From assembly GCA_017882305.1 (NCBI GenBank), contig JADGPU010000013.1, positions 1 to 48,033 on the forward strand: DNA of 48,033 nt, given 5' to 3'. Below are positions 1-7,393 of this stretch, piece after piece. Every line of letters starts with the position of its first letter. Position 1 is the stretch's first letter. The notes beneath the pieces were generated by a model. That model made no database searches and was not told where the DNA came from. It saw nothing but the letters and a program-made list of their open reading frames with translations. Position numbers and translations under genes: made by a program. The DNA comes from Bacteroidales bacterium. Its GTDB lineage: Bacteria; Bacteroidota; Bacteroidia; Bacteroidales; VadinHA17.

Positions 1-65
1 TTAGAGTGCGAAACGTTGTTTCCGACCATCGCCTTTTTCCCTGTAACCTGACAAATTCTTGACAT
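1..65 (-). CDS. rpmB: 50S ribosomal protein L28, 5' part only (cut by window edge)
   Basis: Reverse-strand reading from an ATG at 63-65 gives MSRICQVTGKKAMVGNNVSH followed by Ser, then the window ends. This is the conserved N-terminus of bacterial ribosomal protein L28, a structural protein of the large ribosomal subunit; only 21 codons are visible. The gene lies 90 bases downstream of cinA on the same strand, a neighbourhood I recall as common in Bacteroidota. The two may be co-transcribed, but the gap is large enough for a separate promoter. Confidence 0.9.
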   Translation of the reverse strand, partial: MSRICQVTGKKAMVGNNVSHS

Positions 66-155
66 TGATGTTTGTTTTACTTCTTAACTAACGTTTGTCG
101 TTTTAAAACGAAGCGCAAAATACGTGATTTTTATCTTATTATACAAATATTTAAT

Positions 156-1430
156 CTACTTTTTTTGATGAGTGTCCAATAATGAAGGTGAATGGTTGAT
201 TATCTGTTTTCTGAGAAGGTTCATAGCAGCTAGTGAAAACCTTTTAATGTTAGTGATTCTGTCATTTCCGAAAACTCGTTTTTCACAAATAACCTCATTT
301 TCGGAAGCAACTGCTATCCAGACAGTTCCAACAGGCTTTATCTCTGTTCCCCCATCTGGTCCGGCTATACCCGAGGTAGCAACGGCATAATCTGTAATAA
401 ATAATTTTCTGGCGCCAATTGCCATTTCTTTTACAGTGCCTTCGCTTACAGCTCCTTGTTTCTCAATAGTATATTCCTGTATACCAAGTAATTGTGTCTT
501 CACTGAATTCGCATAAGCAATAATAGAACCTTTATAATATGCTGAACTTCCAGGGATACTTGTTAATAAATGAGCAATCTCGCCACCTGTGCAACTCTCT
601 GCAGTGGAAACCGTTTTTTTATTTGATTTTAAAAGTTTTCCGATAACCATTTCCAGAGACTCTTCATCTTCTCCATAGATGAACTCTGGAATTGTCTTAT
701 ACAGCTTACCAACTTGTTCATTAATAAGATTTGATAAAGAATTATAATCTGATCCTGTTCCTGTAAGTCTCAGTTTTATTACTCCGGAAGCAGGAAGATA
801 TGCCAGTTTAATATTTTCAGGAAGTCCGGATTCAAAAGTAGTAAGTATCTCTGCGAGTTTAGCTTCGAAAGTACCATAAGTCATTATATTTCTATGAATT
901 ATGGTTTGAGATGTGAAGCGTTTGTTTAATTCTGGAAGTACAAGTTCAGTCATCAGATATTTCATTTCATGCGGGACACCCGGCATTGAGATATAAATTG
1001 TGCCTTCCTTTTCAAACCACATGCCAGGAGCAGTTCCAACAGCGTTTTTTAAAATCCTGCATGATTCAGGAACTTCCGCCTGACGCCGGTTATTTTCATT
1101 CATTGGAAAACTGCGCTGGGTCATCATCTCTTCAATCATCCTGAGGACTTCAGCATTAATAACAAGATGAGTATTAAAGAATTCACAGAGTGTCTGTTTA
1201 GTTATGTCGTCACTTGTAGGACCAAGTCCTCCGGTGATCAGAACGACATCAGTTTTGCCGGCTGCTTCATTTAATGCGTAAATAATATCTTCCCTCCTGT
1301 CATGCACAGATGTTATCCGATAGACGTCAAAACCAGCCTTGCTCAGTTCAGCACCTATCCATGCTGAATTGGTGTCTATAGTCTGTCCTATCAGAAGCTC
1401 ATCTCCTATTGTTATTATTGCTGCCCTCAT
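156..1430 (-). CDS. cinA: CinA-like protein: molybdopterin-binding-like domain plus nicotinamide-nucleotide amidase domain
   Basis: A 424-residue two-domain protein of normal length for the family. Residues 1 to about 170 are the MoCF/COG1058 domain, seen in GDELLIGQTIDTNSAW near the start and GGLGPTSDD near residue 67. Residues about 260-410 are the PncC/COG1546 amidase domain, with the TAESCTGG motif around Ser279-Cys280 and SGIAGPDGG later. In characterised relatives the C-terminal domain deamidates nicotinamide mononucleotide in pyridine-nucleotide salvage, and the N-terminal domain can act as an ADP-ribose pyrophosphatase; these activities are inferred here. The protein is cytoplasmic. 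The ATG start sits about 18 bases after the predicted transcription start of a good Bacteroidota-type promoter at 1455-1486. rpmB follows on the same strand. Confidence 0.93.
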   Translation of the reverse strand: MRAAIITIGDELLIGQTIDTNSAWIGAELSKAGFDVYRITSVHDRREDIIYALNEAAGKTDVVLITGGLGPTSDDITKQTLCEFFNTHLVINAEVLRMIEEMMTQRSFPMNENNRRQAEVPESCRILKNAVGTAPGMWFEKEGTIYISMPGVPHEMKYLMTELVLPELNKRFTSQTIIHRNIMTYGTFEAKLAEILTTFESGLPENIKLAYLPASGVIKLRLTGTGSDYNSLSNLINEQVGKLYKTIPEFIYGEDEESLEMVIGKLLKSNKKTVSTAESCTGGEIAHLLTSIPGSSAYYKGSIIAYANSVKTQLLGIQEYTIEKQGAVSEGTVKEMAIGARKLFITDYAVATSGIAGPDGGTEIKPVGTVWIAVASENEVICEKRVFGNDRITNIKRFSLAAMNLLRKQIINHSPSLLDTHQKK

Positions 1431-1454
1431 AATTTATCCTGATAAACGGTTTTA

Positions 1455-1486
1455 CAAAAATATATTTTGTAAGTTCAACTGGCAAT
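1455..1486 (-). promoter_or_regulatory. Candidate Bacteroidota sigma-ABfr promoter for cinA
   Basis: On the minus strand an ATTG (-33 region, 1483-1486) is followed by exactly 20 bases and then TATTTTTG (1455-1462), matching the Bacteroidota -7 consensus TAnnTTTG. The cinA ATG at 1430 would give a leader of roughly 18 bases. This is a consensus match only. Confidence 0.5.
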
Positions 1487-1499
1487 TTAAATTGAAGAA

Positions 1500-2168
1500 A
1501 TGAACAAGAATGATCAAATATTAATGACAGAAGAGTTTGTCAGGCAGAATTTGAAGGGCTATGACAGCGGACATGACTGGTGGCACATTAAAAGAGTAAG
1601 AAAACTCGCTTTGTTTATAAATGAGAAGGAGGTACTTGCAGATCCTTTCACAGTTGAGATTACTGCGCTGCTTCACGATACGGCGGATTCGAAATTTACA
1701 GGCGAAAATAGTGAAAAGGATTATCTATTAGTAAGTGATTTTATGGACAAATTCGGGATGTCAGATATCAGGGACCAGGTATTAAATGTAATAAAGAATG
1801 TTTCATTTTCGAATAAAAATAAATCTGATGATCATGATCCGTTGCTATGGGTTATACAGGATGCTGACAGGCTGGATGCAATTGGAGCCATAGGTATTGC
1901 AAGGGCATTTAATTATGGCGGATTCAGGAATAATAAAATCTATAATCCTGAAATAGTCAATTCAGATGAATCCGGAAAAGTAACCTGTCAAACAGAAACT
2001 TCATCGACAATCAGCCATTTCTATGAAAAACTCCTCCTTCTTAAATACCGTATGAATACATTAACGGCAAAAAGGTTAGCTGCTGAACGTCATGAGTTTT
2101 TAGAGGTTTTTCTGAAACAATTTTATAAAGAATGGGAATTTGGCACAGATGCGAGCATATCAGGATGA
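1500..2168 (+). CDS. HD-domain phosphohydrolase
   Basis: A 222-residue cytoplasmic protein with the metal-binding HD signature: His29 (in HDWWHIKRV), His59-Asp60 (LLHDTAD) and an Asp cluster at 121-126 (QDADRLDAIG). The arrangement matches the YpgQ/YedJ-like branch of the HD superfamily, whose studied members hydrolyse nucleotides or pyrophosphate; the substrate here cannot be told from sequence. The gene is transcribed divergently from cinA with 69 bases between starts, so the two share a regulatory region. Length is typical and no key metal ligand is missing. Confidence 0.85.
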   Translation: MNKNDQILMTEEFVRQNLKGYDSGHDWWHIKRVRKLALFINEKEVLADPFTVEITALLHDTADSKFTGENSEKDYLLVSDFMDKFGMSDIRDQVLNVIKNVSFSNKNKSDDHDPLLWVIQDADRLDAIGAIGIARAFNYGGFRNNKIYNPEIVNSDESGKVTCQTETSSTISHFYEKLLLLKYRMNTLTAKRLAAERHEFLEVFLKQFYKEWEFGTDASISG

Positions 2169-2232
2169 TAAAATAATAAACATATCCAAAGGGGGCTCTT
2201 TCAAATAAAATCCGAGGTTTTGCATAATAAAT

Positions 2233-2262
2233 TAACTTTGGCTCAATAAAGGTGTAACTTTG
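2233..2262 (+). promoter_or_regulatory. Tandem TAACTTTG boxes upstream of the 234-residue secreted protein
   Basis: Two identical copies of TAACTTTG (2233-2240 and 2255-2262) lie 22 bases apart and both match the Bacteroidota -7 box TAnnTTTG. The downstream copy places a transcription start about 35 bases before the ATG at 2305. Neither has an obvious TTG at the ideal -33 distance, so this is a moderate call. Confidence 0.4.
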
Positions 2263-2304
2263 CTTACAAGAGAAGAAAAGTGAACAATCATTAATAAAAC
2301 TAAG

Positions 2305-3009
2305 ATGAAGTCAGTGCACAGTTCTTTAAAAACCACTCTGTTTACTCTGTTTATTGTTATCCTCTCATTTGATTTATCGGGTCAGGACAACAAGGGAAAT
2401 CCATTACCGCATTTTTTATTCCCCTCATTTAAAGAAGGGCTTGTAATAATGAAAGATGGAATAAATTTTTCTACCTTATTAAATTACAATATGGTAGACG
2501 AAAAGATGATTACCGAACTTAATGGGACTTACAGGTATTCAACAAATCCTCAACTCATAGATAGTATTCATTTGGAAAACAGAGTATTTGTTCCAGTAGA
2601 AAATGCGTTCTATGAGATCCTTTCAAGCGGATGGGTCACATTTTTCCTTCAGAATAGAAGCAATTATACACCTAAAGGAACAGACATCGGATATGGAGCG
2701 AAGTCCCAATCTGTCGGGCCCACCCAACAGCGGAGGTTTGAACTTACAAAAGTCATCTATCAGTATGGCGCTGTTGCGTACATAGATCTCCCTCCAAATG
2801 TTGAGGTTACACCTACATCTGTATTCTGGGTAAGAAAGAATGATAAGTTAGAAAAATTCAGCTCCGAAAGACAATTTCTTAAAATATTCCCTGAATATGA
2901 ATCTGAGCTTAAAGAGTATATTAAGAAGGAGAATATTAACATCAAATCCCGTGAAGACGTGATCAGGCTGGGTATTTATTGTAACGAATTAATTAAGAAA
3001 AAAGAGTGA
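2305..3009 (+). CDS. Secreted protein of unknown function, 234 aa
   Basis: I do not recognise this family. The N-terminus has a charged start, a hydrophobic stretch (about residues 9-25, TLFTLFIVILSFDL) and then SGQ, a typical Bacteroidota signal peptide ending near residue 27, so the mature protein is probably periplasmic or outer-membrane associated. The rest is mixed alpha/beta without transmembrane segments and ends in a charged helical tail rich in Lys and Glu (about 195-234). There are no cysteines that suggest a metal site and no visible catalytic motif. It stands alone between the HD phosphohydrolase and tRNA-Gly. Confidence 0.75.
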   Translation: MKSVHSSLKTTLFTLFIVILSFDLSGQDNKGNPLPHFLFPSFKEGLVIMKDGINFSTLLNYNMVDEKMITELNGTYRYSTNPQLIDSIHLENRVFVPVENAFYEILSSGWVTFFLQNRSNYTPKGTDIGYGAKSQSVGPTQQRRFELTKVIYQYGAVAYIDLPPNVEVTPTSVFWVRKNDKLEKFSSERQFLKIFPEYESELKEYIKKENINIKSREDVIRLGIYCNELIKKKE

Positions 3010-3136
3010 AGATCTTTTTGCAGGTATTGCCTTTATGATAGAATCAAAATAGTAAGCAAAATAGTACTTCCTCAGCATATCTTATAGAATAAACCTGATG
3101 CAAATTAGGTGCAAATGCGTAAAATAAGAAAGAGCA

Positions 3137-3155
3137 AGATAGTGTATAACTATCT
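3137..3155 (-). terminator. Possible terminator after tRNA-Gly
   Basis: A 7-bp perfect stem (agatagt/actatct) with a 5-base loop lies just past the tRNA 3' end on the minus strand. It is followed by a T-rich run (TGCTCTTTCTTATTTT). The stem is AT-rich, so strength is uncertain. Confidence 0.4.
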
Positions 3156-3167
3156 GATTTTCAATTG

Positions 3168-3239
3168 AGCGGGAAAGGGGTATCGAACCCCCGACCCTCA
3201 GCTTGGGAAGCTGATGCTCTACCCCTGAGCTACTCCCGC
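3168..3239 (-). tRNA. tRNA-Gly (anticodon CCC)
   Basis: The reverse strand folds as a full cloverleaf. The acceptor stem is GCGGGAG paired with TTTCCCGC, with one G-T pair. The D arm starts GCTC. The anticodon stem TCAGC/GCTGA carries the loop TTCCCAA, giving anticodon CCC (codon GGG), and the T loop is TTCGATA. The discriminator base is T and CCA is not encoded. No other tRNA is adjacent. Confidence 0.95.
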
Positions 3240-3373
3240 AATTTTTTTAAGCCTGACAAAAATAATGAATAGATTCATTTCAGCAAATTAATTATTTAAG
3301 GCTTTTATAGGTTTGAATATTAATGATTAATTTTAGCAAGGGCAATTATTAGAAAATTTCAGGAGTAGGGAAA

Positions 3374-4039
3374 ATGCAACAGAAAAATTTAATATTATTG
3401 GTATTAACCTTTTTTTGCATAAGGTTAACCGGACTACACGCACAGGCAGTTAAAGATATTGACGGAAATGTTTATCCTGTCATCACTATAGGAAAACAAG
3501 CCTGGATGGCAGAGAATTTAAAAACGACAAAATATAATGATGGTTCACCAATACCTTTAATTACGGAGGATAAGGCGTGGAAAGCACTAAAAACTCCTGG
3601 ATACTGCTGGTTTGATAATAATATAGAAAATAAAGATGTCTACGGCGCATTATATAACTGGTATACCGTAGATACCAAAAAATTATGTCCAAGGGGTTGG
3701 CATGTACCGTCAGCTTCAGAATGGAGGATCATGATTTCTTTTCTTGGGGACATAAACACAGCAGGTGACAAGCTAAAGGAATCAGGGTCGGCTCACTGGA
3801 AGAATTCATTGTCTATTGTAACAAACGATTTTGAATTTACTGCACTTCCGGGAGGATTCAGGCTTTATACGGGAGGTTTCCCGGATTACTGGAATTCTTA
3901 TGCTGTATGGTGGTCTTCAACCATGTGTGATGAAATCCAGTCGTGGAACTGGGGATTATACTTCAGCAGTAGCAGAGTTTTTCGTGGTTGCGATACTAAA
4001 CAAGCTGGGTTATCTGTTCGTTGCATCGAAGATCACTGA
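3374..4039 (+). CDS. Secreted FISUMP-domain protein (Fibrobacter succinogenes major paralogous domain)
   Basis: A 221-residue protein with a signal peptide (residues 1 to about 24, ending LHAQ) followed by one whole FISUMP domain. The hallmarks are in order: DIDGNVYPVITIGKQAWMAE near residue 28, NLKTTKYNDGSPIP, GYCWFDNN, YGALYNWYTV, LCPRGWHVPSASEW, a GGFR segment, WWSST and the closing SVRCIED. The family is abundant in Fibrobacteres and Bacteroidota surface proteins; its molecular role is not established, although the fold is related to C-type-lectin/formylglycine-like modules. There is no sorting domain and no lipobox. The gene ends 19 bases before a broken tRNA-Thr copy. Confidence 0.88.
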   Translation: MQQKNLILLVLTFFCIRLTGLHAQAVKDIDGNVYPVITIGKQAWMAENLKTTKYNDGSPIPLITEDKAWKALKTPGYCWFDNNIENKDVYGALYNWYTVDTKKLCPRGWHVPSASEWRIMISFLGDINTAGDKLKESGSAHWKNSLSIVTNDFEFTALPGGFRLYTGGFPDYWNSYAVWWSSTMCDEIQSWNWGLYFSSSRVFRGCDTKQAGLSVRCIEDH

Positions 4040-4057
4040 CCGTTTTGAGGAATTTTC

Positions 4058-4099
4058 GAGCCTCCAATGGGGGACTCGAACCCACGATCAGCTCATTAC
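4058..4099 (-). pseudogene. Truncated tRNA-Thr 3' fragment (attachment-site-like remnant)
   Basis: Forty-two bases match the 3' part of the intact tRNA-Thr at 5106-5145, in the same orientation. There are 38 identities, two substitutions and a 2-base insertion in the T stem. The match runs from just past the 3' end up into the anticodon loop and then stops. The extra bases disrupt the T arm and the 5' half is absent, so it cannot be functional. A repeated tRNA 3' end on the far side of inserted DNA is the classic trace left by a tRNA-targeting integrase. Confidence 0.85.
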
Positions 4100-4239
4100 T
4101 ATATAAAACAAATTTATTTACGCCTTGAAAGCCTTGTTCAGTTAACTCTGGATAGGCTTTTTATTTTTGCTTATCTTTGAATTAACAACCTTAGAGGAAA
4201 ATTTATATTTAGATAAAAGATCAAGTAAAAATAAAATGG

Positions 4240-5067
4240 ATGAATAATCTTGTAGAGACTAAAGAAGTTTGGATTGATAATAAGATATTAACTAAAGATG
4301 ATGTAATATCCTTAATCAAGCTTTTTGTTAATCTCTCTAACGAGTTTCTTGAGAAGGTAAAAGAGATAAAACGGAAAGAACTTATTCAAAAAGAATTATC
4401 CGCCGTGACAATTGAGGAGATAATAAATGGTCTGGGTAATTCTGGCATAGAGTTTACTGCGTCTGATAATTCAACATACAATGGATCATTTGATCAGATT
4501 TTAGAAGAGGAGGAGATTTTAAGTAACAAAAAAATTACTGAAATTTTATTAGTTTTTTACGAAAATGTCTCAAGTTGTAAATTTATAATAAAAATCAAGC
4601 ACTCATACTCATCCAGAGGTTATATATTAGTTCAGGGGCAGGATAGAACCTGGGTAAATGGAACAATTCGATTGGTAGAGAACTTTTTTTCAAATTGCAG
4701 GAATCAGTCCACTTTCATTAAGAAGTATGTGATTTTAATAATTGGATCGACCATTGTGATACTAAATTTTTTTCTAATAAATCTAATTGAACTTTTTATC
4801 AAAACAAAGCTCATATTTCCCAAATTTATGGATAACTTGTTCAACAAAGACCTGATTTTTGTTATTATAATTTTATCTCTGATTACTGCAACTCCTGCAG
4901 TTTATTTTTATGGATGGTTAAAAAACCTTTTTCCAAGAATAGAAATTCAAACTGGCAAAGACTTTCAACAGGTAGAAAAAGAAAAAAGTAAAAAATTATG
5001 GATAATAGCTTCAAAAATATTAATTCCAACTATTATTTCTTTCTTACTTCGTCTATTAATACATTAA
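4240..5067 (+). CDS. Membrane protein of unknown function between tRNA-Thr repeats
   Basis: I do not recognise this 275-residue protein. Residues 1 to about 160 are soluble and charged, with a Lys/Glu-rich helical stretch near 38-55 and a motif-like patch GQDRTWVNGTIRLVENFF near 143-160. Three transmembrane segments follow, roughly 163-185, 203-228 and 252-273, with a short charged cytoplasmic stretch (VEKEKSKKLW) before the last. The gene is more AT-rich and richer in Ile, Lys and Leu than its neighbours, and it is the only gene between the two tRNA-Thr copies, so recent acquisition is likely. A defence or toxin role is possible for such cargo but nothing in the sequence proves it. Confidence 0.7.
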   Translation: MNNLVETKEVWIDNKILTKDDVISLIKLFVNLSNEFLEKVKEIKRKELIQKELSAVTIEEIINGLGNSGIEFTASDNSTYNGSFDQILEEEEILSNKKITEILLVFYENVSSCKFIIKIKHSYSSRGYILVQGQDRTWVNGTIRLVENFFSNCRNQSTFIKKYVILIIGSTIVILNFFLINLIELFIKTKLIFPKFMDNLFNKDLIFVIIILSLITATPAVYFYGWLKNLFPRIEIQTGKDFQQVEKEKSKKLWIIASKILIPTIISFLLRLLIH

Positions 5068-5106
5068 AGAGGTCAGTCGTTTCCAGAGACTCTCAGTCTT
5101 TAAAAG

Positions 5107-5179
5107 AGCCTCCAATGGGACTCGAACCCACGACCTGCTCATTACGAATGAGCTGCTCTACCAGCTGAGCTAAGGAGGC
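5107..5179 (-). tRNA. tRNA-Thr (anticodon CGT)
   Basis: The minus strand folds as a complete tRNA. Acceptor GCCTCCT pairs with the GGAGGC end, with a T-T mismatch at 7:66. D arm GCTC...GAGC and anticodon stem GCTCA/TGAGC enclose the loop TTCGTAA, giving anticodon CGT (codon ACG). The T arm is GTGGG-TTCGAGT-CCCAT. CCA is not encoded. Its 3' half is duplicated at 4058-4099, making it the likely integration target. Confidence 0.95.
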
Positions 5180-5205
5180 AAAAGTTTTCGCAAATATAAG
5201 GAAAT

Positions 5206-6432
5206 TCATTCCAATCTTTCAAGCCTGCGGAGTAACGGAGGATGGGAATAGTGGAAAAACACATAAGCCGGATGCGGTATCATATTTGAAAGGTTTTTTA
5301 CGGAAAGCTTTTTTAATGCTGTTGCTAATATATGCGGGCTGAAGTTCTCTCTCACAAATCTGTCTGCAGTAAATTCATTTTTTCGTGAAACGTAATTTGT
5401 CAGCAATCCTATTATTAATGACAAAGGGCTGTAAAGAATCCCAAATACAATTAATCCAATGTGGAAACTGGGATTCATCAATCCCAATGCCTGAGAGAGC
5501 GATGGACTGTTTACAACTATGGAAAGGAGGAAAAGCATTAATCCCGTGATAATAACAGAAAAAAAGAGATTCAGTAAAACGTGCTTCTTCTTATAATGCC
5601 CTATTTCATGAGCAAGAACTGCCACTATCTCCTCTTCTGAAAGTTCCTTTTGCAGTGTATCGTAAAGAACAATTCTCTTCTTGGGACCAAATCCGGAAAA
5701 ATAGGCATTTGCTTTAGTGCTTCTTTTAGAACCATCAATTATATAAATATTTCTGAGTCTGAAGCCTGTTTTTAGAGAAAAAGCCTCAATCAGCGTTCTT
5801 AATGATCCTTCCGGCAGAGGGATTTGCTTATTGAACAACGGGACAATTAATTCAGAATAAAACAGGTTGATAAAAACAGAAAAAACCGTTATTAATCCCC
5901 ATGCGTACAACCAGAAATTTTTTCCTGTCTTATAGTAGAACCATGTAATTAGTCCGAGCACAGGAACTCCAACCAGAAGTGCTATAAGCCATGATTTGAT
6001 GTGATCGGTGATGAACGTTCTGATAGTCATTGTATTGAATCCAAATTTCTTTTCAATAACAAAAGTATCATAACAGCTGAACGGTATATTAATAATGTCG
6101 GATACAAAACCTATTATTCCGAAAAAAACAAGTGAGATAATTACTGCATTTGTGCTGAATGTTCTGGCTAGGTTATCAACCAGTGCAAATCCTCCGGCAA
6201 TAATCATAATCAGGATAACTGCCAGATTAAAAGAGGATGACCAGAATGATAATCTGTTATTGTCTTTCTGATACAGCTGTGTTTTTTTGTATTCCTCTCC
6301 GTCACAAATCCCTCTTAGTTTTTCGGGAAGTGTATCGGACCACATTAACGAATTGAGATAATCAAGATATCTTTCAATAATAAAGCCGGTTATAGGGATT
6401 ATCAGAATCAGGAAGAAAATAATGTTGTGCAT
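5206..6432 (-). CDS. M48 family (Ste24/HtpX-like) membrane zinc metalloprotease
   Basis: A 408-residue integral membrane protease. The zinc site HExxH is His275-Glu276-Ile-Gly-His279 in VLAHEIGHYKKKH, and the third ligand is Glu353 in RKNEFTADRF, with the conserved Asp357 behind it. Several transmembrane helices flank the catalytic part (for example near residues 3-20, 68-90, 100-120, 145-170, 178-200, 288-310 and 325-345), the Ste24/CAAX-prenyl-protease-1 arrangement. In eukaryotes Ste24 clips prenylated CAAX proteins; bacterial members probably act in membrane protein quality control, which is an inference here. It is on the minus strand downstream of fabG, separated by a strong hairpin with a T tract, so it probably has its own start of transcription. 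Confidence 0.93.
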   Translation of the reverse strand: MHNIIFFLILIIPITGFIIERYLDYLNSLMWSDTLPEKLRGICDGEEYKKTQLYQKDNNRLSFWSSSFNLAVILIMIIAGGFALVDNLARTFSTNAVIISLVFFGIIGFVSDIINIPFSCYDTFVIEKKFGFNTMTIRTFITDHIKSWLIALLVGVPVLGLITWFYYKTGKNFWLYAWGLITVFSVFINLFYSELIVPLFNKQIPLPEGSLRTLIEAFSLKTGFRLRNIYIIDGSKRSTKANAYFSGFGPKKRIVLYDTLQKELSEEEIVAVLAHEIGHYKKKHVLLNLFFSVIITGLMLFLLSIVVNSPSLSQALGLMNPSFHIGLIVFGILYSPLSLIIGLLTNYVSRKNEFTADRFVRENFSPHILATALKKLSVKNLSNMIPHPAYVFFHYSHPPLLRRLERLE

Positions 6433-6448
6433 TGATCAGCATTCTAAA

Positions 6449-6536
6449 AAAAAGAAGCAGGGCGCCCTTTTAAAATAAGTGTGGAATAAATATGTCTCGC
6501 TGCATTTCCTCGTGCTAGAAAGGATAGGCGCCCTGC
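6449..6536 (-). ncRNA. Long-stem hairpin with T tract: terminator or small structured RNA
   Basis: A perfect 10-bp inverted repeat, GCAGGGCGCC (6457-6466) and GGCGCCCTGC (6527-6536), closes a 60-base loop. On the minus strand the 3' arm is followed at once by TTCTTTTTTTT, so transcription would end here. The very GC-rich arms stand out from AT-rich surroundings. The loop is too long for a simple terminator and can form at least one inner hairpin (TTTCT with GGAAA). It sits between the fabG stop and the protease ATG. It could be the fabG terminator, a riboswitch-like leader or a free-standing small RNA. It lacks the SRP-RNA core and I do not match it to a known riboswitch. Confidence 0.5.
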
Positions 6537-6561
6537 GGTTTTGTAAAGATAATAAATATTT

Positions 6562-7308
6562 TTAAGTTAACATACCTCCACATACATGAATTGTTTGTCC
6601 GGTCACATAAGATGATAAATCTGAAGCAAGAAATAAAGCTGTATTTGCCACATCCTCAGGGGTTCCACCACGTTTGAGAGGTATTTTATCAGTCCATTCT
6701 TTTTTTACATTTTCCGGTAATTTTTCTGTCATTTCAGTCAGAATAAATCCCGGGGCAATAGCGTTGCATCTTATATTTCGTGACCCAACTTCTTTGGCAA
6801 TACTTTTTGTAAATCCAATGATTCCGGCTTTTGAAGCTGAATAATTGCTCTGTCCTGCGTTCCCCGAGACACCAACTATAGAACTCATGTTAATTATTGA
6901 GCCATTTTTTTGTTTTACCATGGTCATTAATACAGCTTTGGTAAGATTGAAAACCGATTTGAGGTTCACTGCTATTACTGTGTCCCATTGATCTTCAGTC
7001 ATTCTCATAAGCAAAGTATCTCGCGTAATTCCTGCATTATTAATGAGTATATCAATCGTTGTGAAGTCTTTAACTACTTCATTTATAACACGTTGAGAAT
7101 CTGCATAATCAGCTGCATTTGAAACGTAACCTTTTGCTTTAACACCCAGGGCTTCAATCTCTTTGATGGTTGTTTTAAACTCATCATCATCCACAATATT
7201 AGTAATTGCTATATCAGAACCTTCCATGGCAAACCTGACTGCAATAGCTTTGCCTATGCCTCTCGACGCTCCTGTAATAAGAGCTGTTTTTCCTTCAAGT
7301 AATCCCAT
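6562..7308 (-). CDS. fabG: 3-oxoacyl-[acyl-carrier-protein] reductase (SDR family)
   Basis: A 248-residue classical short-chain dehydrogenase. The nucleotide-binding motif TGASRGIG is at residues 12-19 and NNAG at 90-93. The catalytic tetrad is Asn115, Ser143, Tyr156 and Lys160 (YSASK), and the C-terminus is GGM-type as in FabG. FabG uses NADPH to reduce beta-ketoacyl-ACP in each round of fatty-acid elongation, in the cytoplasm. Length and all key residues are normal. It lies downstream of sucD on the same strand with an 85-base gap that contains its own promoter-like sequence. Another SDR specificity is possible because the family is broad, but the resemblance to FabG is close. Confidence 0.92.
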   Translation of the reverse strand: MGLLEGKTALITGASRGIGKAIAVRFAMEGSDIAITNIVDDDEFKTTIKEIEALGVKAKGYVSNAADYADSQRVINEVVKDFTTIDILINNAGITRDTLLMRMTEDQWDTVIAVNLKSVFNLTKAVLMTMVKQKNGSIINMSSIVGVSGNAGQSNYSASKAGIIGFTKSIAKEVGSRNIRCNAIAPGFILTEMTEKLPENVKKEWTDKIPLKRGGTPEDVANTALFLASDLSSYVTGQTIHVCGGMLT

Positions 7309-7331
7309 ATCTAAAGATTTAATAGTTTCTG

Positions 7332-7363
7332 CAAATATAGAAGAAAGTCTGAAACGTCTGAAA
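7332..7363 (-). promoter_or_regulatory. Candidate promoter for fabG
   Basis: On the minus strand TATATTTG (7332-7339) matches the TAnnTTTG -7 box and lies exactly 20 bases after TTTC (7360-7363), one base off the usual TTTG. A start a few bases later leaves a leader of about 15-20 bases before the fabG ATG at 7308. Confidence 0.45.
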
Positions 7364-7393
7364 TGTCTGTGTAGGCTTTGTGTCAGAAATAAT

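Noticed and set aside
3831..4106. 91-codon plus-strand frame overlapping the FISUMP gene
   Set aside because: It lies out of frame over the FISUMP domain and its end reads WGTRTHDQL, the usual artefact of translating a tRNA; the sequence there is the broken tRNA-Thr copy.
4040..5105. Search for an integrase or recombinase gene near the tRNA-Thr scar
   Set aside because: No tyrosine or serine recombinase frame is present on either strand in or beside this segment.
6449..6536. Idea that the long-stem hairpin is the SRP (4.5S) RNA
   Set aside because: A GGAAATGCAGC stretch is loosely like the SRP 3' side, but the conserved 5' side (GGTCAGG type) and GGAA tetraloop stem are missing.
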